Source: Gammaproteobacteria bacterium
Lineage (GTDB): Bacteria > Pseudomonadota > Gammaproteobacteria > Steroidobacterales > Steroidobacteraceae
NCBI GenBank assembly: GCA_025357835.1
Contig: JANYLM010000148.1
Coordinates: 1-64,000, forward strand
Reading direction: 5' to 3'
Length of the DNA: 64,000 bases
Under the pieces are notes generated by a model. The model was not told the origin of the DNA, searched no databases, and worked only from the letters and a program-made list of their open reading frames with translations. A program made the position numbers and the translations under genes. How positions within the stretch are numbered: position 1 is the stretch's first letter; every line of letters starts with the position of its first letter. Shown piece by piece: positions 44,267 to 52,784 of the stretch.

Positions 44267-45658
44267 TCATGGCAGTCCACTCGGTATACGTGACCGACAC
44301 TCTTCCAAGGCGGCGGCCATTTGTGCCCCCGAGTCGTAGCGCGCATCCGGATTCTTAGCAAGCGCGCGATCGATCACGCTGCCGACGCAGGCGGGCAGAT
44401 CCGGCCGGAACGCCCGCAACGGCGGATGCGGCGCTTCGGCAATCTGCTGCATGAGCCCAGTCATGGAATCAGCCGTGAATGGAAGCTGGCCGGTCAACAG
44501 TTGAAATAGGCTAACACCCAGAGAAAACAAGTCCGAGTGACCTGTCACAGTTCGTCCCTCGAGCTGCTCCGGCGACATAAACGAAGGCGTGCCGAGGACT
44601 ATGCCCGTGCGCGTGCTGCCGGCGCCGGAGAGGCGCGCAATGCCGAAGTCGGTGATTTTCAATATGTCGGTGCTCGGATCGTACATCAGGTTCGCCGGCT
44701 TGATATCGCGGTGAACGACCTGCTGTTTATGCGCGAATCCAAGAGCTTCGGCTGTGCGGCCGATGACTTCCAGCACCTTGCGCGGCTCCATGAGGCTGTC
44801 GGATTTCGCGTAGTCGCTCAAATGCTGGCCCTTAAGGTATTCCATCGCGATATAGGCAAGGCCACGTTCCTCACCGACATCATAGATGGTCACGATATTC
44901 GGATGATTGAGGCGGCCGGCGGTTTCCGCTTCGCGAAAGAAGCGCGCTCGGGCCTCGACGAGTTCGGCATCGCTGAATTCACTGGCAAGCGGTATGGCCT
45001 TGATCGCCACCATGCGATTGATGGCCGTATCGCGTCCCAGATAGACAATCCCCATGGCGCCGCGTCCGATTTCGCGCTCGAGTTGGTAGCGGCCGAGGCG
45101 CTGTAGGTCGGCCGACGCCGGCGCGGTTACTTGGGTGCTGCCGGCGGTCGCAGCGGCAGGTGCGGGGACGGGGGCAGGGTTCGCAGCGGATGTGGCTGGG
45201 GCGGCCGGCGCGGCTTTGGGTTTGGCGCGTTCCGCGTCCATCAAGCGGCGCAGGCGCGCGCCGACATCCCGATAGGTATTATCGAAGCGCGCCAGGTGGC
45301 GATACACGGCTGTGGCCTGCGGCACCCGGCCGCGCTGTTCGAGCTGTGAGCCGAGAGTGTACAAATCACTCAGCACGGTGGCATTGGGCTTGCGGCCTTT
45401 GAGTTCCGCGAAGCGCTGTTCGAAGTTGTCCAGCAGTCGAGCGGTCTCTGTGCCCACGGGTCTCGGGCTCTTCGGCGCGGGCGTCGCCGCGGCGGATCCA
45501 GCGAAGCGGCACCACAGGATAAGCGCGCTGCCGCCGGTCAATAGAACCATGCCCGGTAGCCAAAGCCAGGTGTCCATATGTGCGATGACCCGGAGCAAAA
45601 GGCCCACGCCTAAGGTCCCAAAGCCCACACTCGCTGCAATCAGCCCAAATTTGTGCAT
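44267..45658 (-). CDS. Membrane-anchored serine/threonine protein kinase (PknB type)
   Basis: A 463-residue kinase with an unusual order. Two N-terminal membrane helices (LIAASVGFGTLGVGLLLRVI and LWLPGMVLLTGGSALILW) come first, then a helical TPR-like region to about residue 135, a Pro/Ala linker, and the kinase domain at the C-terminus (from about residue 189). The glycine loop is EIGRGAMGIVYLG, the ATP-binding lysine is in VAIKAI (residue 220), the catalytic loop is HRDIKPANLM (Asp318), and DFG is at 337-339. In most bacterial PknB proteins the kinase is N-terminal and the sensor follows. Here the two helices put the kinase in the cytoplasm with almost no external domain, so the signal is likely in the membrane or cytoplasm. 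Confidence 0.92.
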   Translation of the reverse strand: MHKFGLIAASVGFGTLGVGLLLRVIAHMDTWLWLPGMVLLTGGSALILWCRFAGSAAATPAPKSPRPVGTETARLLDNFEQRFAELKGRKPNATVLSDLYTLGSQLEQRGRVPQATAVYRHLARFDNTYRDVGARLRRLMDAERAKPKAAPAAPATSAANPAPVPAPAAATAGSTQVTAPASADLQRLGRYQLEREIGRGAMGIVYLGRDTAINRMVAIKAIPLASEFSDAELVEARARFFREAETAGRLNHPNIVTIYDVGEERGLAYIAMEYLKGQHLSDYAKSDSLMEPRKVLEVIGRTAEALGFAHKQQVVHRDIKPANLMYDPSTDILKITDFGIARLSGAGSTRTGIVLGTPSFMSPEQLEGRTVTGHSDLFSLGVSLFQLLTGQLPFTADSMTGLMQQIAEAPHPPLRAFRPDLPACVGSVIDRALAKNPDARYDSGAQMAAALEECRSRIPSGLP

Positions 45659-45755
45659 GCAATAGACATAATCCAGATCGATAAGCCCGGCAGTATAGGT
45701 GATCGGGCCGCACTAACGACAATGCTAAGCTCACAAAACGACGCGAAGGAAGCCA

Positions 45756-47105
45756 ATGGCGAAGTCCAAAGAGGTTTTTATCTGCCAGAACTGTGGAGTA
45801 TCTTCTCCAAAATGGCAGGGGCAGTGCGCAGGATGCGGTGAGTGGAATACCCTGCTAGCCGAGGTACCGGCCCATCCGCGCAAGGCGGGGCCAGCCAGGG
45901 CCTCCCGCCCGGACGCCTCCTCTACGTTGGCCGCCGAGGCCGTGGTCGAACAGCCGCGGCTGACCACCGGCTCAACGGAGCTTGATCGAGTTCTGGGCGG
46001 CGGTCTGGTGCCAGGCTCCGTAACCCTGATCGGCGGCGACCCGGGCATAGGGAAATCGACGTTGATGTTGCAGGCGGCAGCTGCCTTGCATGGCGCGGGA
46101 TTGGTGCTGTACGCCACCGGCGAGGAATCCTTGAAACAGGTTGCACTACGCGCCCGGCGCCTGGGGTTGGAGGCCGCGACCGCCCGGCTGATCGCCGAGA
46201 CCTGTGTGGAAGACATCGTGGCCTCCGCGGCGGGCCTTGGCGCCAAGGTGCTCATCGTGGATTCCATCCAAACCATGCACTCCGAGCGAATTGAATCGGC
46301 GCCGGGCGCGGTCTCGCAACTGCGCGAGTGCACCGCCGAACTCGTGCGCTTCGCCAAGGCCAGTGGCACGGCGGTGCTGCTGGTCGGCCATGTCACCAAG
46401 GAAGGGCAGATCGCCGGGCCGCGAGTGCTCGAGCACATGGTCGACACGGTGCTGTACTTCGAGAGCGATACCGGCAGCCGCTTTCGGGTGCTGCGTTCGG
46501 TGAAAAACCGCTTCGGCGCCGCCAATGAAATCGGCGTGTTCGCCATGGTCGAGCAGGGACTGCGCGAAGTCACGAATCCATCGGCGATTTTTCTGTCGCG
46601 CCACGCCGAACCCGTTCCTGGCAGCGTCATCACGGTTATGCGCGAGGGAACACGCTCCCTGCTGATCGAAGTACAGGTGCTGGCGGACGCGAGTCTCGGC
46701 GTTAATCCGCGCCGAGTGGCGGTGGGCATCGACGGCAACCGCCTCACCATGCTGCTGGCAGTGGCGCATCGTCACGCAGGATTGCAATTGCAAGGCCAGG
46801 ATGTCTTTGCCAACGTCGTCGGCGGGGTGCGCCTGGCGGAGACCGCCGGAGACTTGGCCATTGTGATGGCCGCACGCTCCAGCCTGCGCGACACACCCGT
46901 CGCCAATTCTCTGATTGCCTTCGGCGAGCTCGGCCTCGCCGGAGAAATCCGTCCGGTGCCCTTCGGCGAAGAGCGCCTGCGCGAAGCCGCCAAGCATGGC
47001 TTCAAATCGGCGGTGGTACCCGAAGCCAATGTGCCGAAGCGCCCCCCCGATGGGATGATCGTCCGCGGAGTAACCCGTTTGAATCAAGCGCTCGACGCGT
47101 TCTAA
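45756..47105 (+). CDS. radA: DNA repair protein RadA
   Basis: A 449-residue RecA-like ATPase that promotes branch migration in recombination. An N-terminal C4 zinc finger (CQNCGVSSPKWQGQCAGC) is followed by the RecA core with GGDPGIGKSTLMLQAAA (Walker A), the RadA-specific KNRFG motif (SVKNRFGAANEIGVF) and a Lon-like C-terminal domain with AVGIDGNRLTMLLAV. An AAGGAAG site precedes the ATG. It is divergent from the kinase operon. Confidence 0.96.
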   Translation: MAKSKEVFICQNCGVSSPKWQGQCAGCGEWNTLLAEVPAHPRKAGPARASRPDASSTLAAEAVVEQPRLTTGSTELDRVLGGGLVPGSVTLIGGDPGIGKSTLMLQAAAALHGAGLVLYATGEESLKQVALRARRLGLEAATARLIAETCVEDIVASAAGLGAKVLIVDSIQTMHSERIESAPGAVSQLRECTAELVRFAKASGTAVLLVGHVTKEGQIAGPRVLEHMVDTVLYFESDTGSRFRVLRSVKNRFGAANEIGVFAMVEQGLREVTNPSAIFLSRHAEPVPGSVITVMREGTRSLLIEVQVLADASLGVNPRRVAVGIDGNRLTMLLAVAHRHAGLQLQGQDVFANVVGGVRLAETAGDLAIVMAARSSLRDTPVANSLIAFGELGLAGEIRPVPFGEERLREAAKHGFKSAVVPEANVPKRPPDGMIVRGVTRLNQALDAF

Positions 47106-47163
47106 GGCGAATGGCTGTTCCTACCAGCGAAGAACAATACCAACCTAGCTACGCGACCGCCGG

Positions 47164-48438
47164 TCACGGCGGCGTCGGCTCAGGGGGCCTTATCCGCACC
47201 GTCTTGATGGCGTTATCGCCGGTTTGCAGCACCTCGAGCATGTAATCCGCCAATTTAAGCGTGGTGCCCGGTTCAGGAATGGTCTCCAGGTATTCTACGA
47301 TCAAGCCGTTCAAGGTTTTTGGACCGTCGGTGGGCAGATTCCAGCGCATGGAGCGATTGAGCGCGCGTATGGTCGTTGAGGCATTGGCGACGAAGCTGCC
47401 GTCGGCCTCGGCGCGCACATCTTTGTGCATCATGGTCGCGGGGTCTGTCGTAAATTCGCCGACGATCTCTTCGAGTATGTCTTCGAGCGTCACCAGTCCC
47501 TGAATATCACCATATTCATCGACCACGAAAGCCATGCGGCGCTTGTCGCGTTGGAAATTCACCAATTGCGTATTGAGCGTGGTTCCCGAGGGCACGAAGT
47601 ACGCTTCGCGCGCGCCGGCCGCTTCGATCAAAGCATCGCGGTCCAGCCGGCCGCGAGCCAGCTCGTGAACCACCTGCTTCATGTGCAGCACGCCGATGAT
47701 GCGGTCGATTTCCCCCTCGTAAACCGGCAGGCGCGTGTGCTGGCTCTGACGCAGCTGCTCGACGATTCTGTCCCAATCATCGTCGACGTCGATGCCGATG
47801 ATTTCGTTACGCGGCACCATGATGTCTTCGACGGTGGCGTTTTCCAAATCCAAAATGCTGACCAACATTTGTTGGTGGCGATGCGGAATCATCGCACCGG
47901 CCTCCGCCACGACGGTGCGCAGTTCTTCACTGCTCAAGGAATTCGAAGCCTGCTGCGGCGAGACGCCGAACAGGCGCAGCACCCCGTTGGCCAGCAAATT
48001 CGTGGCCCAGACGAACGGGTAGAGCACCAGCAGCAGGGGCGTGTAAATATAGGCGGCGGGGAGCGCAAGCCGTTCCGGATGCAGGGCGCCGAAAGTCTTG
48101 GGTGCCACCTCACAGAAGATCAGCAGCACGAAAATAGTGGTCGCCGCACCGAAGGCCACGAAGATCTCGCCCCCCAAACGCAGGGCGATGAAGCCCACCA
48201 ACATCGGCGCCGCCACATTGACGATAGTGCTCAGCAATAAGATCAAACCGATCAATCGATCGGGATTAGCGAGAAGTTTTTCGGCCAGTCTTGCGCCCCG
48301 ATTACCTTCGCTGGCGCGATGTCTGAGGCGGTAGCGGTTCAAACTCATGAGCGCCGTTTCGCTGCCGGCGAAAAATGCCGCGAGGATGAGCAATCCCGCC
48401 AACGCGCCGGAGAGTAATCCTAATGAGGGATGCGCCAT
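47164..48438 (-). CDS. CorC/HlyC family transporter-associated protein (DUF21-CBS)
   Basis: A 424-residue membrane protein. The N-terminal DUF21 domain has four helices (GALAGLLILAAFFAGSETAL being the first). Two CBS domains follow (VEDIMVPRNEIIGIDVDDDW and beyond), then the C-terminal CorC_HlyC domain with FVVDEYGDIQGLVTLEDILE. The start ATG overlaps the stop of the ccsA-like gene (TAATG). The pair downstream of and divergent from ffh corresponds to E. coli ypjD-yfjD. CorC-type proteins are implicated in Mg2+/Co2+ handling; the exact role here is unknown. Confidence 0.9.
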   Translation of the reverse strand: MAHPSLGLLSGALAGLLILAAFFAGSETALMSLNRYRLRHRASEGNRGARLAEKLLANPDRLIGLILLLSTIVNVAAPMLVGFIALRLGGEIFVAFGAATTIFVLLIFCEVAPKTFGALHPERLALPAAYIYTPLLLVLYPFVWATNLLANGVLRLFGVSPQQASNSLSSEELRTVVAEAGAMIPHRHQQMLVSILDLENATVEDIMVPRNEIIGIDVDDDWDRIVEQLRQSQHTRLPVYEGEIDRIIGVLHMKQVVHELARGRLDRDALIEAAGAREAYFVPSGTTLNTQLVNFQRDKRRMAFVVDEYGDIQGLVTLEDILEEIVGEFTTDPATMMHKDVRAEADGSFVANASTTIRALNRSMRWNLPTDGPKTLNGLIVEYLETIPEPGTTLKLADYMLEVLQTGDNAIKTVRIRPPEPTPP

Positions 48439-49229
48439 TAGCCCCAATGCCGCCCAAGGACATCTTCGAGGACGAATTTCGCACCGAAATACGCCAGCGC
48501 CAGCACCCCGAAGCCGCTCAAGGTCCAGCCTACGGCGGACCGGCCGCGCCAGCCGAAACGGCTGCGCCCGATCAGCAGTACACCGAATATCGTCCAGGCG
48601 GCCAGGGACAGCACGGTCTTGTGAATCAAGTGCTGGGTGAACAGATTGGTGACGAAGACGAATCCCGTGAAAAGCGACAAGGTGAGCAAGACGAAGCCGG
48701 CGCCGATGAGTCGAAACATCACCTTTTCGAGGGCGTCGAGCGGCGGCAGGACGCTCGGCAGGTGGGCAATGCGCCGGGTGCGCAGGCGCCGATCGAGAAA
48801 CACCAGCAGCAGAGCCGTGACCGCCGCGGCGAATAGCAGGGCGGCCGCGCCCATGGACAGCAGGATATGCGCCGTGAGTTCCCAGCCCGGCGCGGTGGCT
48901 TCCGCATAGGTGCGCCCCGTCCCGGTGACGGCCGCGCCCAGTGCCGCGCTCGCCAATAGGATGGCGCCCAGTACGCGATTCTGCCTGTCGATTGAAATGA
49001 GGCCGGCGAGTACCGCGAGGGTCCAGGCCAGCAACGAGACGGCTTCGGGCAGTCCGATGGAAAAGGGCCCGTTGACGCGCATCATATGCACGATGGCGTC
49101 GCTATGCGCGACGATTGCCGCAAGGCTTACGACCCAGGCAATCGGCTCCAGCCGCGGCTTGTTCACACAGCGCAGCATGAGCCAGGCGGCGGCGGTGTAT
49201 AGCAAGTACAAGGTAATGGCAAGAATCAC
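48438..49229 (-). CDS. CcsA/CcmC-like inner membrane protein (YpjD family)
   Basis: A 263-residue polytopic protein starting at GTG 49229 (ILAITLYLLYTAAAWLMLR). About eight membrane helices are visible, with the conserved HILLSMGAAALLFAAAVTAL stretch and a later FVTNLFTQHLIHKTVLSLAA containing histidines. The family resembles cytochrome c assembly protein CcsA, but the tryptophan-rich WWD haem-handling motif is absent, so haem handling is unproven. It is coupled to the corC-like gene by a one-base stop-start overlap. Confidence 0.85.
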   Translation of the reverse strand: MILAITLYLLYTAAAWLMLRCVNKPRLEPIAWVVSLAAIVAHSDAIVHMMRVNGPFSIGLPEAVSLLAWTLAVLAGLISIDRQNRVLGAILLASAALGAAVTGTGRTYAEATAPGWELTAHILLSMGAAALLFAAAVTALLLVFLDRRLRTRRIAHLPSVLPPLDALEKVMFRLIGAGFVLLTLSLFTGFVFVTNLFTQHLIHKTVLSLAAWTIFGVLLIGRSRFGWRGRSAVGWTLSGFGVLALAYFGAKFVLEDVLGRHWG

Positions 49230-49256
49230 GGCTGACCTAGGATAAGGAGGGCCTAA

Positions 49257-49301
49257 ATGATGACCCGCCGGATAATGACACAAGCACCCTATGGAGCCTA
49301 G
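49257..49301 (+). CDS. Possible 14-codon leader peptide upstream of ffh
   Basis: An ATG with a near-perfect AAGGAGG site six bases upstream (49244-49250) opens a 14-codon frame (MMTRRIMTQAPYGA) that ends 56 bases before ffh. The strength of the site is notable where no other gene would use it. It could be a leader peptide regulating ffh, or chance, because the same stretch is the upstream region of the divergent ccsA-like gene. Confidence 0.2.
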   Translation: MMTRRIMTQAPYGA

Positions 49302-49357
49302 CCGGCCGGCACTAAGAGCCTCGTGGCCTGGCTTATCGAAATGATAACATTCGCACC

Positions 49358-50722
49358 ATGTTCGACCGACTCACCTCCAGTCTCTCCTCCGCCCTCAAAT
49401 CGCTGTCCGGCCGCGGCCGACTGACCGACGACAATATTACGGACACGGTACGCGCGGTGCGGCTCGCGTTGCTGGACGCCGATGTTGCGCTCAGCGTAGT
49501 CAAGACTTTTACCGACGCCGTCAAAGCACGAGCCATCGGGGTCGAGGTAACGAAGAGCCTCACTCCCGGGCAGGCTTTCATCAAGGTCGTACATGAGGAG
49601 CTGACGCGGCTGATGGGGGAACCCAGTAGCGGTTTGAACCTGCGCGCGCAGCGTCCCATCGTAGTCATGCTCGCCGGCCTGCAGGGCGCCGGCAAGACCA
49701 CCAGTGCCGGCAAACTCGCGCGTTGGCTGATCGAGAAGCAGAACAAAAAGGTGCTGATGGTCAGTACCGACGTCTATCGTCCGGCGGCGATTCTGCAGCT
49801 GCAGACCCTGGCCGGCCAAGTGGGCGCGGGCTTTGCCGCGGCGCTCGCGAGCGAGGCACCGGTGGCCATTGCCAAGCGCGCCCTGACCGAAGCGACGCTG
49901 CAGGCCTACGATGTGTTGCTGCTCGACACCGCGGGCCGCCTGCATATCGACGCCGAGATGATGGCAGAGGTCAAAGAGCTCGAAGCCGCCCTTAACCCAC
50001 ATGAGCGCCTGTTCGTCGTGGACAGCATGGCCGGGCAGGACGCGGTCAACGCCGCCAAGGCGTTCAATGACGCCTTGAGTTTGACCGGGGTGATCCTCAC
50101 CAAGGCCGACGGCGATGCGCGCGGCGGTGCGGCGCTGTCCGTGCGGCAAGTCACCGGGAAACCGATTTTGTTCGTCGGCACCGGTGAGAAATTGGAGGCT
50201 TTGGAGCTATTCCTGCCAGAACGCATCGCATCGCGCATCTTGGGGATGGGCGATGTGTTGGCGCTGGTGGAGCAGGTTCAAGGACAGGTCGATCAAGAAA
50301 AGGCCGAAAAGCTCGCCAAGAAGATTGCCAAGGGGAAGTCCTTCGATCTCGCGGACTTGCGCGACCAGTTGAGCCAGCTACAGAGCATGGGCGGAATGTC
50401 GGCCCTGTTGGATAAATTGCCGGCGCAAATGCAAGCCAATGCCGCGGCGGCGGCAGGCGCGGTCAGTGCGAAGAGCCTGAAACGCCAAATGGGCATCATT
50501 GACTCGATGACCCCCCGGGAGCGTCGGCGGCCCGAGTTGATAGACGGATCCAGGAAACGCCGCATTGCAGCGGGCTCCGGGGTGCAGCTGCCTGAGGTCA
50601 ATCGCCTTTTAAAGCAGTTCGATCAAATGCAAAAGACCATGAAAAAGCTCGTCAAAGGCGGCATGTTGAAGAACATGATGCGCGGCATGGCGGGGCGCCT
50701 GCCGCCTGGATTCGGACCTTAA
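49358..50722 (+). CDS. ffh: Signal recognition particle protein Ffh
   Basis: A 454-residue GTPase that binds signal sequences and, with 4.5S RNA, targets proteins to the membrane. The N domain is followed by a G domain with AGLQGAGKTTSAGKLARWL, DTAGRLHIDAEMM, TKADGDARGG and FVGTGEKLEALELF. The C-terminal M domain is Met-rich (GGMLKNMMRGM). A TTATC-GAAAT-GATAA inverted repeat (49333-49347) lies just before the ATG. It is separate from the rpsP operon by about 113 bases. Confidence 0.97.
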   Translation: MFDRLTSSLSSALKSLSGRGRLTDDNITDTVRAVRLALLDADVALSVVKTFTDAVKARAIGVEVTKSLTPGQAFIKVVHEELTRLMGEPSSGLNLRAQRPIVVMLAGLQGAGKTTSAGKLARWLIEKQNKKVLMVSTDVYRPAAILQLQTLAGQVGAGFAAALASEAPVAIAKRALTEATLQAYDVLLLDTAGRLHIDAEMMAEVKELEAALNPHERLFVVDSMAGQDAVNAAKAFNDALSLTGVILTKADGDARGGAALSVRQVTGKPILFVGTGEKLEALELFLPERIASRILGMGDVLALVEQVQGQVDQEKAEKLAKKIAKGKSFDLADLRDQLSQLQSMGGMSALLDKLPAQMQANAAAAAGAVSAKSLKRQMGIIDSMTPRERRRPELIDGSRKRRIAAGSGVQLPEVNRLLKQFDQMQKTMKKLVKGGMLKNMMRGMAGRLPPGFGP

Positions 50723-50835
50723 AAGCCGATTAGGCCTCCTTGAGGGCACCATTTGCTGCCGATTCAAGGAGTTGTTGCTCTGGGCCCCCCGTTGTCATTA
50801 CAATTAGCGGCTACGCTTTGCAAGGTGGATTAAAG

Positions 50836-51087
50836 ATGGTGACGATTCGTTTGACTCGACGCGGCGGCAAGAAGACCCCGTTCTATCACGTGGTGGTGAC
50901 CGACAGCCGCAAGCGCCAGGGTGGCACCAGCCTCGAGAGCGTAGGACTGTTCAATCCCGTCGCACGCGGCGCGGAAATCAAGCTGCGCCTGAACGTGGCC
51001 CGTATCGAGCATTGGGTTAGTAAGGGCGCTCACATGTCCGACCGCGTCAAGTTTCTCCTGACCAGCTTCCGCAAACAGGCCGCCTAA
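50836..51087 (+). CDS. rpsP: 30S ribosomal protein bS16
   Basis: An 83-residue protein starting [20 protein letters not shown]; the upstream open frame is not used. [10 protein letters not shown] and ESVGLFNP are the family motifs. It begins the rpsP-rimM-trmD-rplS operon. A small AGGCGC/GCGCCT hairpin (51107-51120) separates it from rimM. Confidence 0.97.
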   Translation: MVTIRLTRRGGKKTPFYHVVVTDSRKRQGGTSLESVGLFNPVARGAEIKLRLNVARIEHWVSKGAHMSDRVKFLLTSFRKQAA

Positions 51088-51134
51088 GGGCCTTTTTGCC
51101 TTGTAAAGGCGCAAGCGCCTGAAAGGAGCTTACG

Positions 51135-51647
51135 ATGAGCGACGAATCATCGGCGCTCATTCAACTAGGGTTTGTGGGAGCGCCGTTTGGCGTGCGAGGT
51201 TGGGTAAAGCTACGTTCGCACACCGACCCTCCGGAGCGCCTACTCGACCATAGAAGTTTGCGCATCGGCCAGGGAAGCGCCTGGCATAGCTACCGTATTG
51301 AGGCCAGCGGCCGCAGCGGCGGTGCGCTGACCGTGAAATTGTCGGGGGTCGAGGACAGAGACCAAGCGCAAGCTCTGCGGGGCGCGCAAGTTTGCGTGGC
51401 GCGCAGCGAACTGCCGCAGCGCGACGACAAGGATTTTTACCGCGCCGATTTGATCGGCTGCGAGGTGGTGAATCTCGAGGGGCAGGACCTAGGGATTGTG
51501 CAACATTTTATAGAGACGCCGGCGCAGGTGCTGATGGTGGTGCGCGGGGCTTCGGAATTTTGGATACCTGCCGTTCCGCAGCATTTACGGCGGGTGGATT
51601 TACAGGCGCGCAAAGTGGTCGTGGACTGGAACGCGGCGACGGATTGA
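51135..51647 (+). CDS. rimM: Ribosome maturation factor RimM
   Basis: A 170-residue 30S assembly factor that binds uS19. The N-terminal domain has GFVGAPFGVRGWVKLRSHTD, and the C-terminal PRC-barrel half begins FYRADLIGCEVVNLEGQDLG. The ATG has GAAAGGAG upstream. trmD follows after 5 bases. Confidence 0.96.
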   Translation: MSDESSALIQLGFVGAPFGVRGWVKLRSHTDPPERLLDHRSLRIGQGSAWHSYRIEASGRSGGALTVKLSGVEDRDQAQALRGAQVCVARSELPQRDDKDFYRADLIGCEVVNLEGQDLGIVQHFIETPAQVLMVVRGASEFWIPAVPQHLRRVDLQARKVVVDWNAATD

Positions 51648-51652
51648 GGCGC

Positions 51653-52423
51653 ATGCGTATCGCGGTTGTGACGTTGTTTCCGGCGATGATCCGCGAGGCT
51701 CTGGCGCACGGCGTGGTCGGGCGGGCAGTGGAGCGCGGGGTGCTTAAGGTCGAGTGCTTCGATCCGCGCGAGCACGCGACCGACATGCACCGCACGGTCG
51801 ACGATCGGTCCTACGGCGGCGGTCCGGGAATGGTGCTGAAGGTTGAACCGCTGCGCAGCGCCTTGCGCGACGCCCTGGCGGCTCTGCCGCCGGGTAGCCG
51901 GCGCGTGTACCTGGGGGCGGACGGCCGCAAGTTCGACCAAGGCATGGCGCGCGAGGCGCGCGACGGGGCGGGTTTGGTGTTGGTGGCGGGACGCTATGAG
52001 GGTGTCGACGAGCGCTTCATCGAGAGCGAAACCGATGAGCAGTGGTCGATCGGCGATTACGTACTCTCGGGCGGCGAGCTACCTGCACTGGTGGTGATCG
52101 ATGCGATTGCGCGGCTGATTCCAGGGACGCTTGGGTCAGCGGAATCGGCGGTGCAGGAGTCTTTCAGTGATGGTTTGGTGGATTGGCCACATTACACGCG
52201 GCCCCCGAATATATTTGGACTGACGGTGCCTAAGGTGTTGATGTCGGGCGATCACGCGGCGATTAGTCGCTGGCGATTGCAGCAGGCGCTGGGCCGCACT
52301 TGGTTGCGGCGGCCTGAACTGCTCGAACGCCGCGGCATGAATGATGAAGAGCGAGCTTTGTTGGAAGAATTCATGATCGAACGTGCCACAGGCACGGGGC
52401 GAATCGAAGACAGTCAAAGGTGA
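51653..52423 (+). CDS. trmD: tRNA (guanine-N1-)-methyltransferase
   Basis: A 256-residue SPOUT-family enzyme that makes m1G37 in tRNAs with G36. It starts [20 protein letters not shown]; the longer frame is a rimM shadow. Knot motifs are [33 protein letters not shown] and [20 protein letters not shown]. The length matches the family. It is the third gene of the rpsP operon. Confidence 0.97.
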   Translation: MRIAVVTLFPAMIREALAHGVVGRAVERGVLKVECFDPREHATDMHRTVDDRSYGGGPGMVLKVEPLRSALRDALAALPPGSRRVYLGADGRKFDQGMAREARDGAGLVLVAGRYEGVDERFIESETDEQWSIGDYVLSGGELPALVVIDAIARLIPGTLGSAESAVQESFSDGLVDWPHYTRPPNIFGLTVPKVLMSGDHAAISRWRLQQALGRTWLRRPELLERRGMNDEERALLEEFMIERATGTGRIEDSQR

Positions 52424-52434
52424 GAGCGAGAACT

Positions 52435-52779
52435 ATGAACAAAATCATCCAAGAATTGAACGCCGAACGGGCGACCCGCAAGTTTCCGGAATTCAATCCC
52501 GGCGATACCGTCGTCGTGCAAGTCAAAGTAACGGAGGGTGATCGTGAGCGCGTGCAGGCTTACGAGGGCGTGGTCATCGCCAAGAAGAATCGCGGGCTCA
52601 ATTCCTCGTTCACCGTGCGCAAGATTTCGCATGGCGAGGGCGTCGAGCGCGTGTTTCAAACCTTCAGTCCCGCGATCAGCGAGGTCAGCGTGAAGCGACG
52701 CGGCGCGGTTCGGCGCGCGAAGCTTTACTACCTGCGTGATTTGTCCGGCAAGGCCGCGCGCATCGACGAGAAAATCTGA
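52435..52779 (+). CDS. rplS: 50S ribosomal protein bL19
   Basis: A 114-residue protein at the 30S-50S interface. The ATG at 52435 gives [20 protein letters not shown], and [19 protein letters not shown] and [20 protein letters not shown] are the family segments. It ends the rpsP operon; sppA begins 5 bases later at a GTG. Confidence 0.97.
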   Translation: MNKIIQELNAERATRKFPEFNPGDTVVVQVKVTEGDRERVQAYEGVVIAKKNRGLNSSFTVRKISHGEGVERVFQTFSPAISEVSVKRRGAVRRAKLYYLRDLSGKAARIDEKI

Positions 52780-52784
52780 CGATC

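Noticed and set aside
45731-46750. 339-residue frame on the minus strand opposite radA
   Set aside because: Shadow of radA; Ser/Arg-rich with no domain, typical of high-GC antisense frames.
47157-47172. CCGCCG/CGGCGG hairpin at the end of the corC-like gene as a terminator
   Set aside because: The stem partly lies inside the gene and has no T-run; short GC palindromes are common here.
47425-48240. 271-residue plus-strand frame opposite the corC-like gene
   Set aside because: Shadow; rich in His, Gln and Arg and lacking any motif.
49302-49357. 4.5S RNA gene near ffh
   Set aside because: No GGAA-loop hairpin of the right length is visible; the gap is only about 60 bases.
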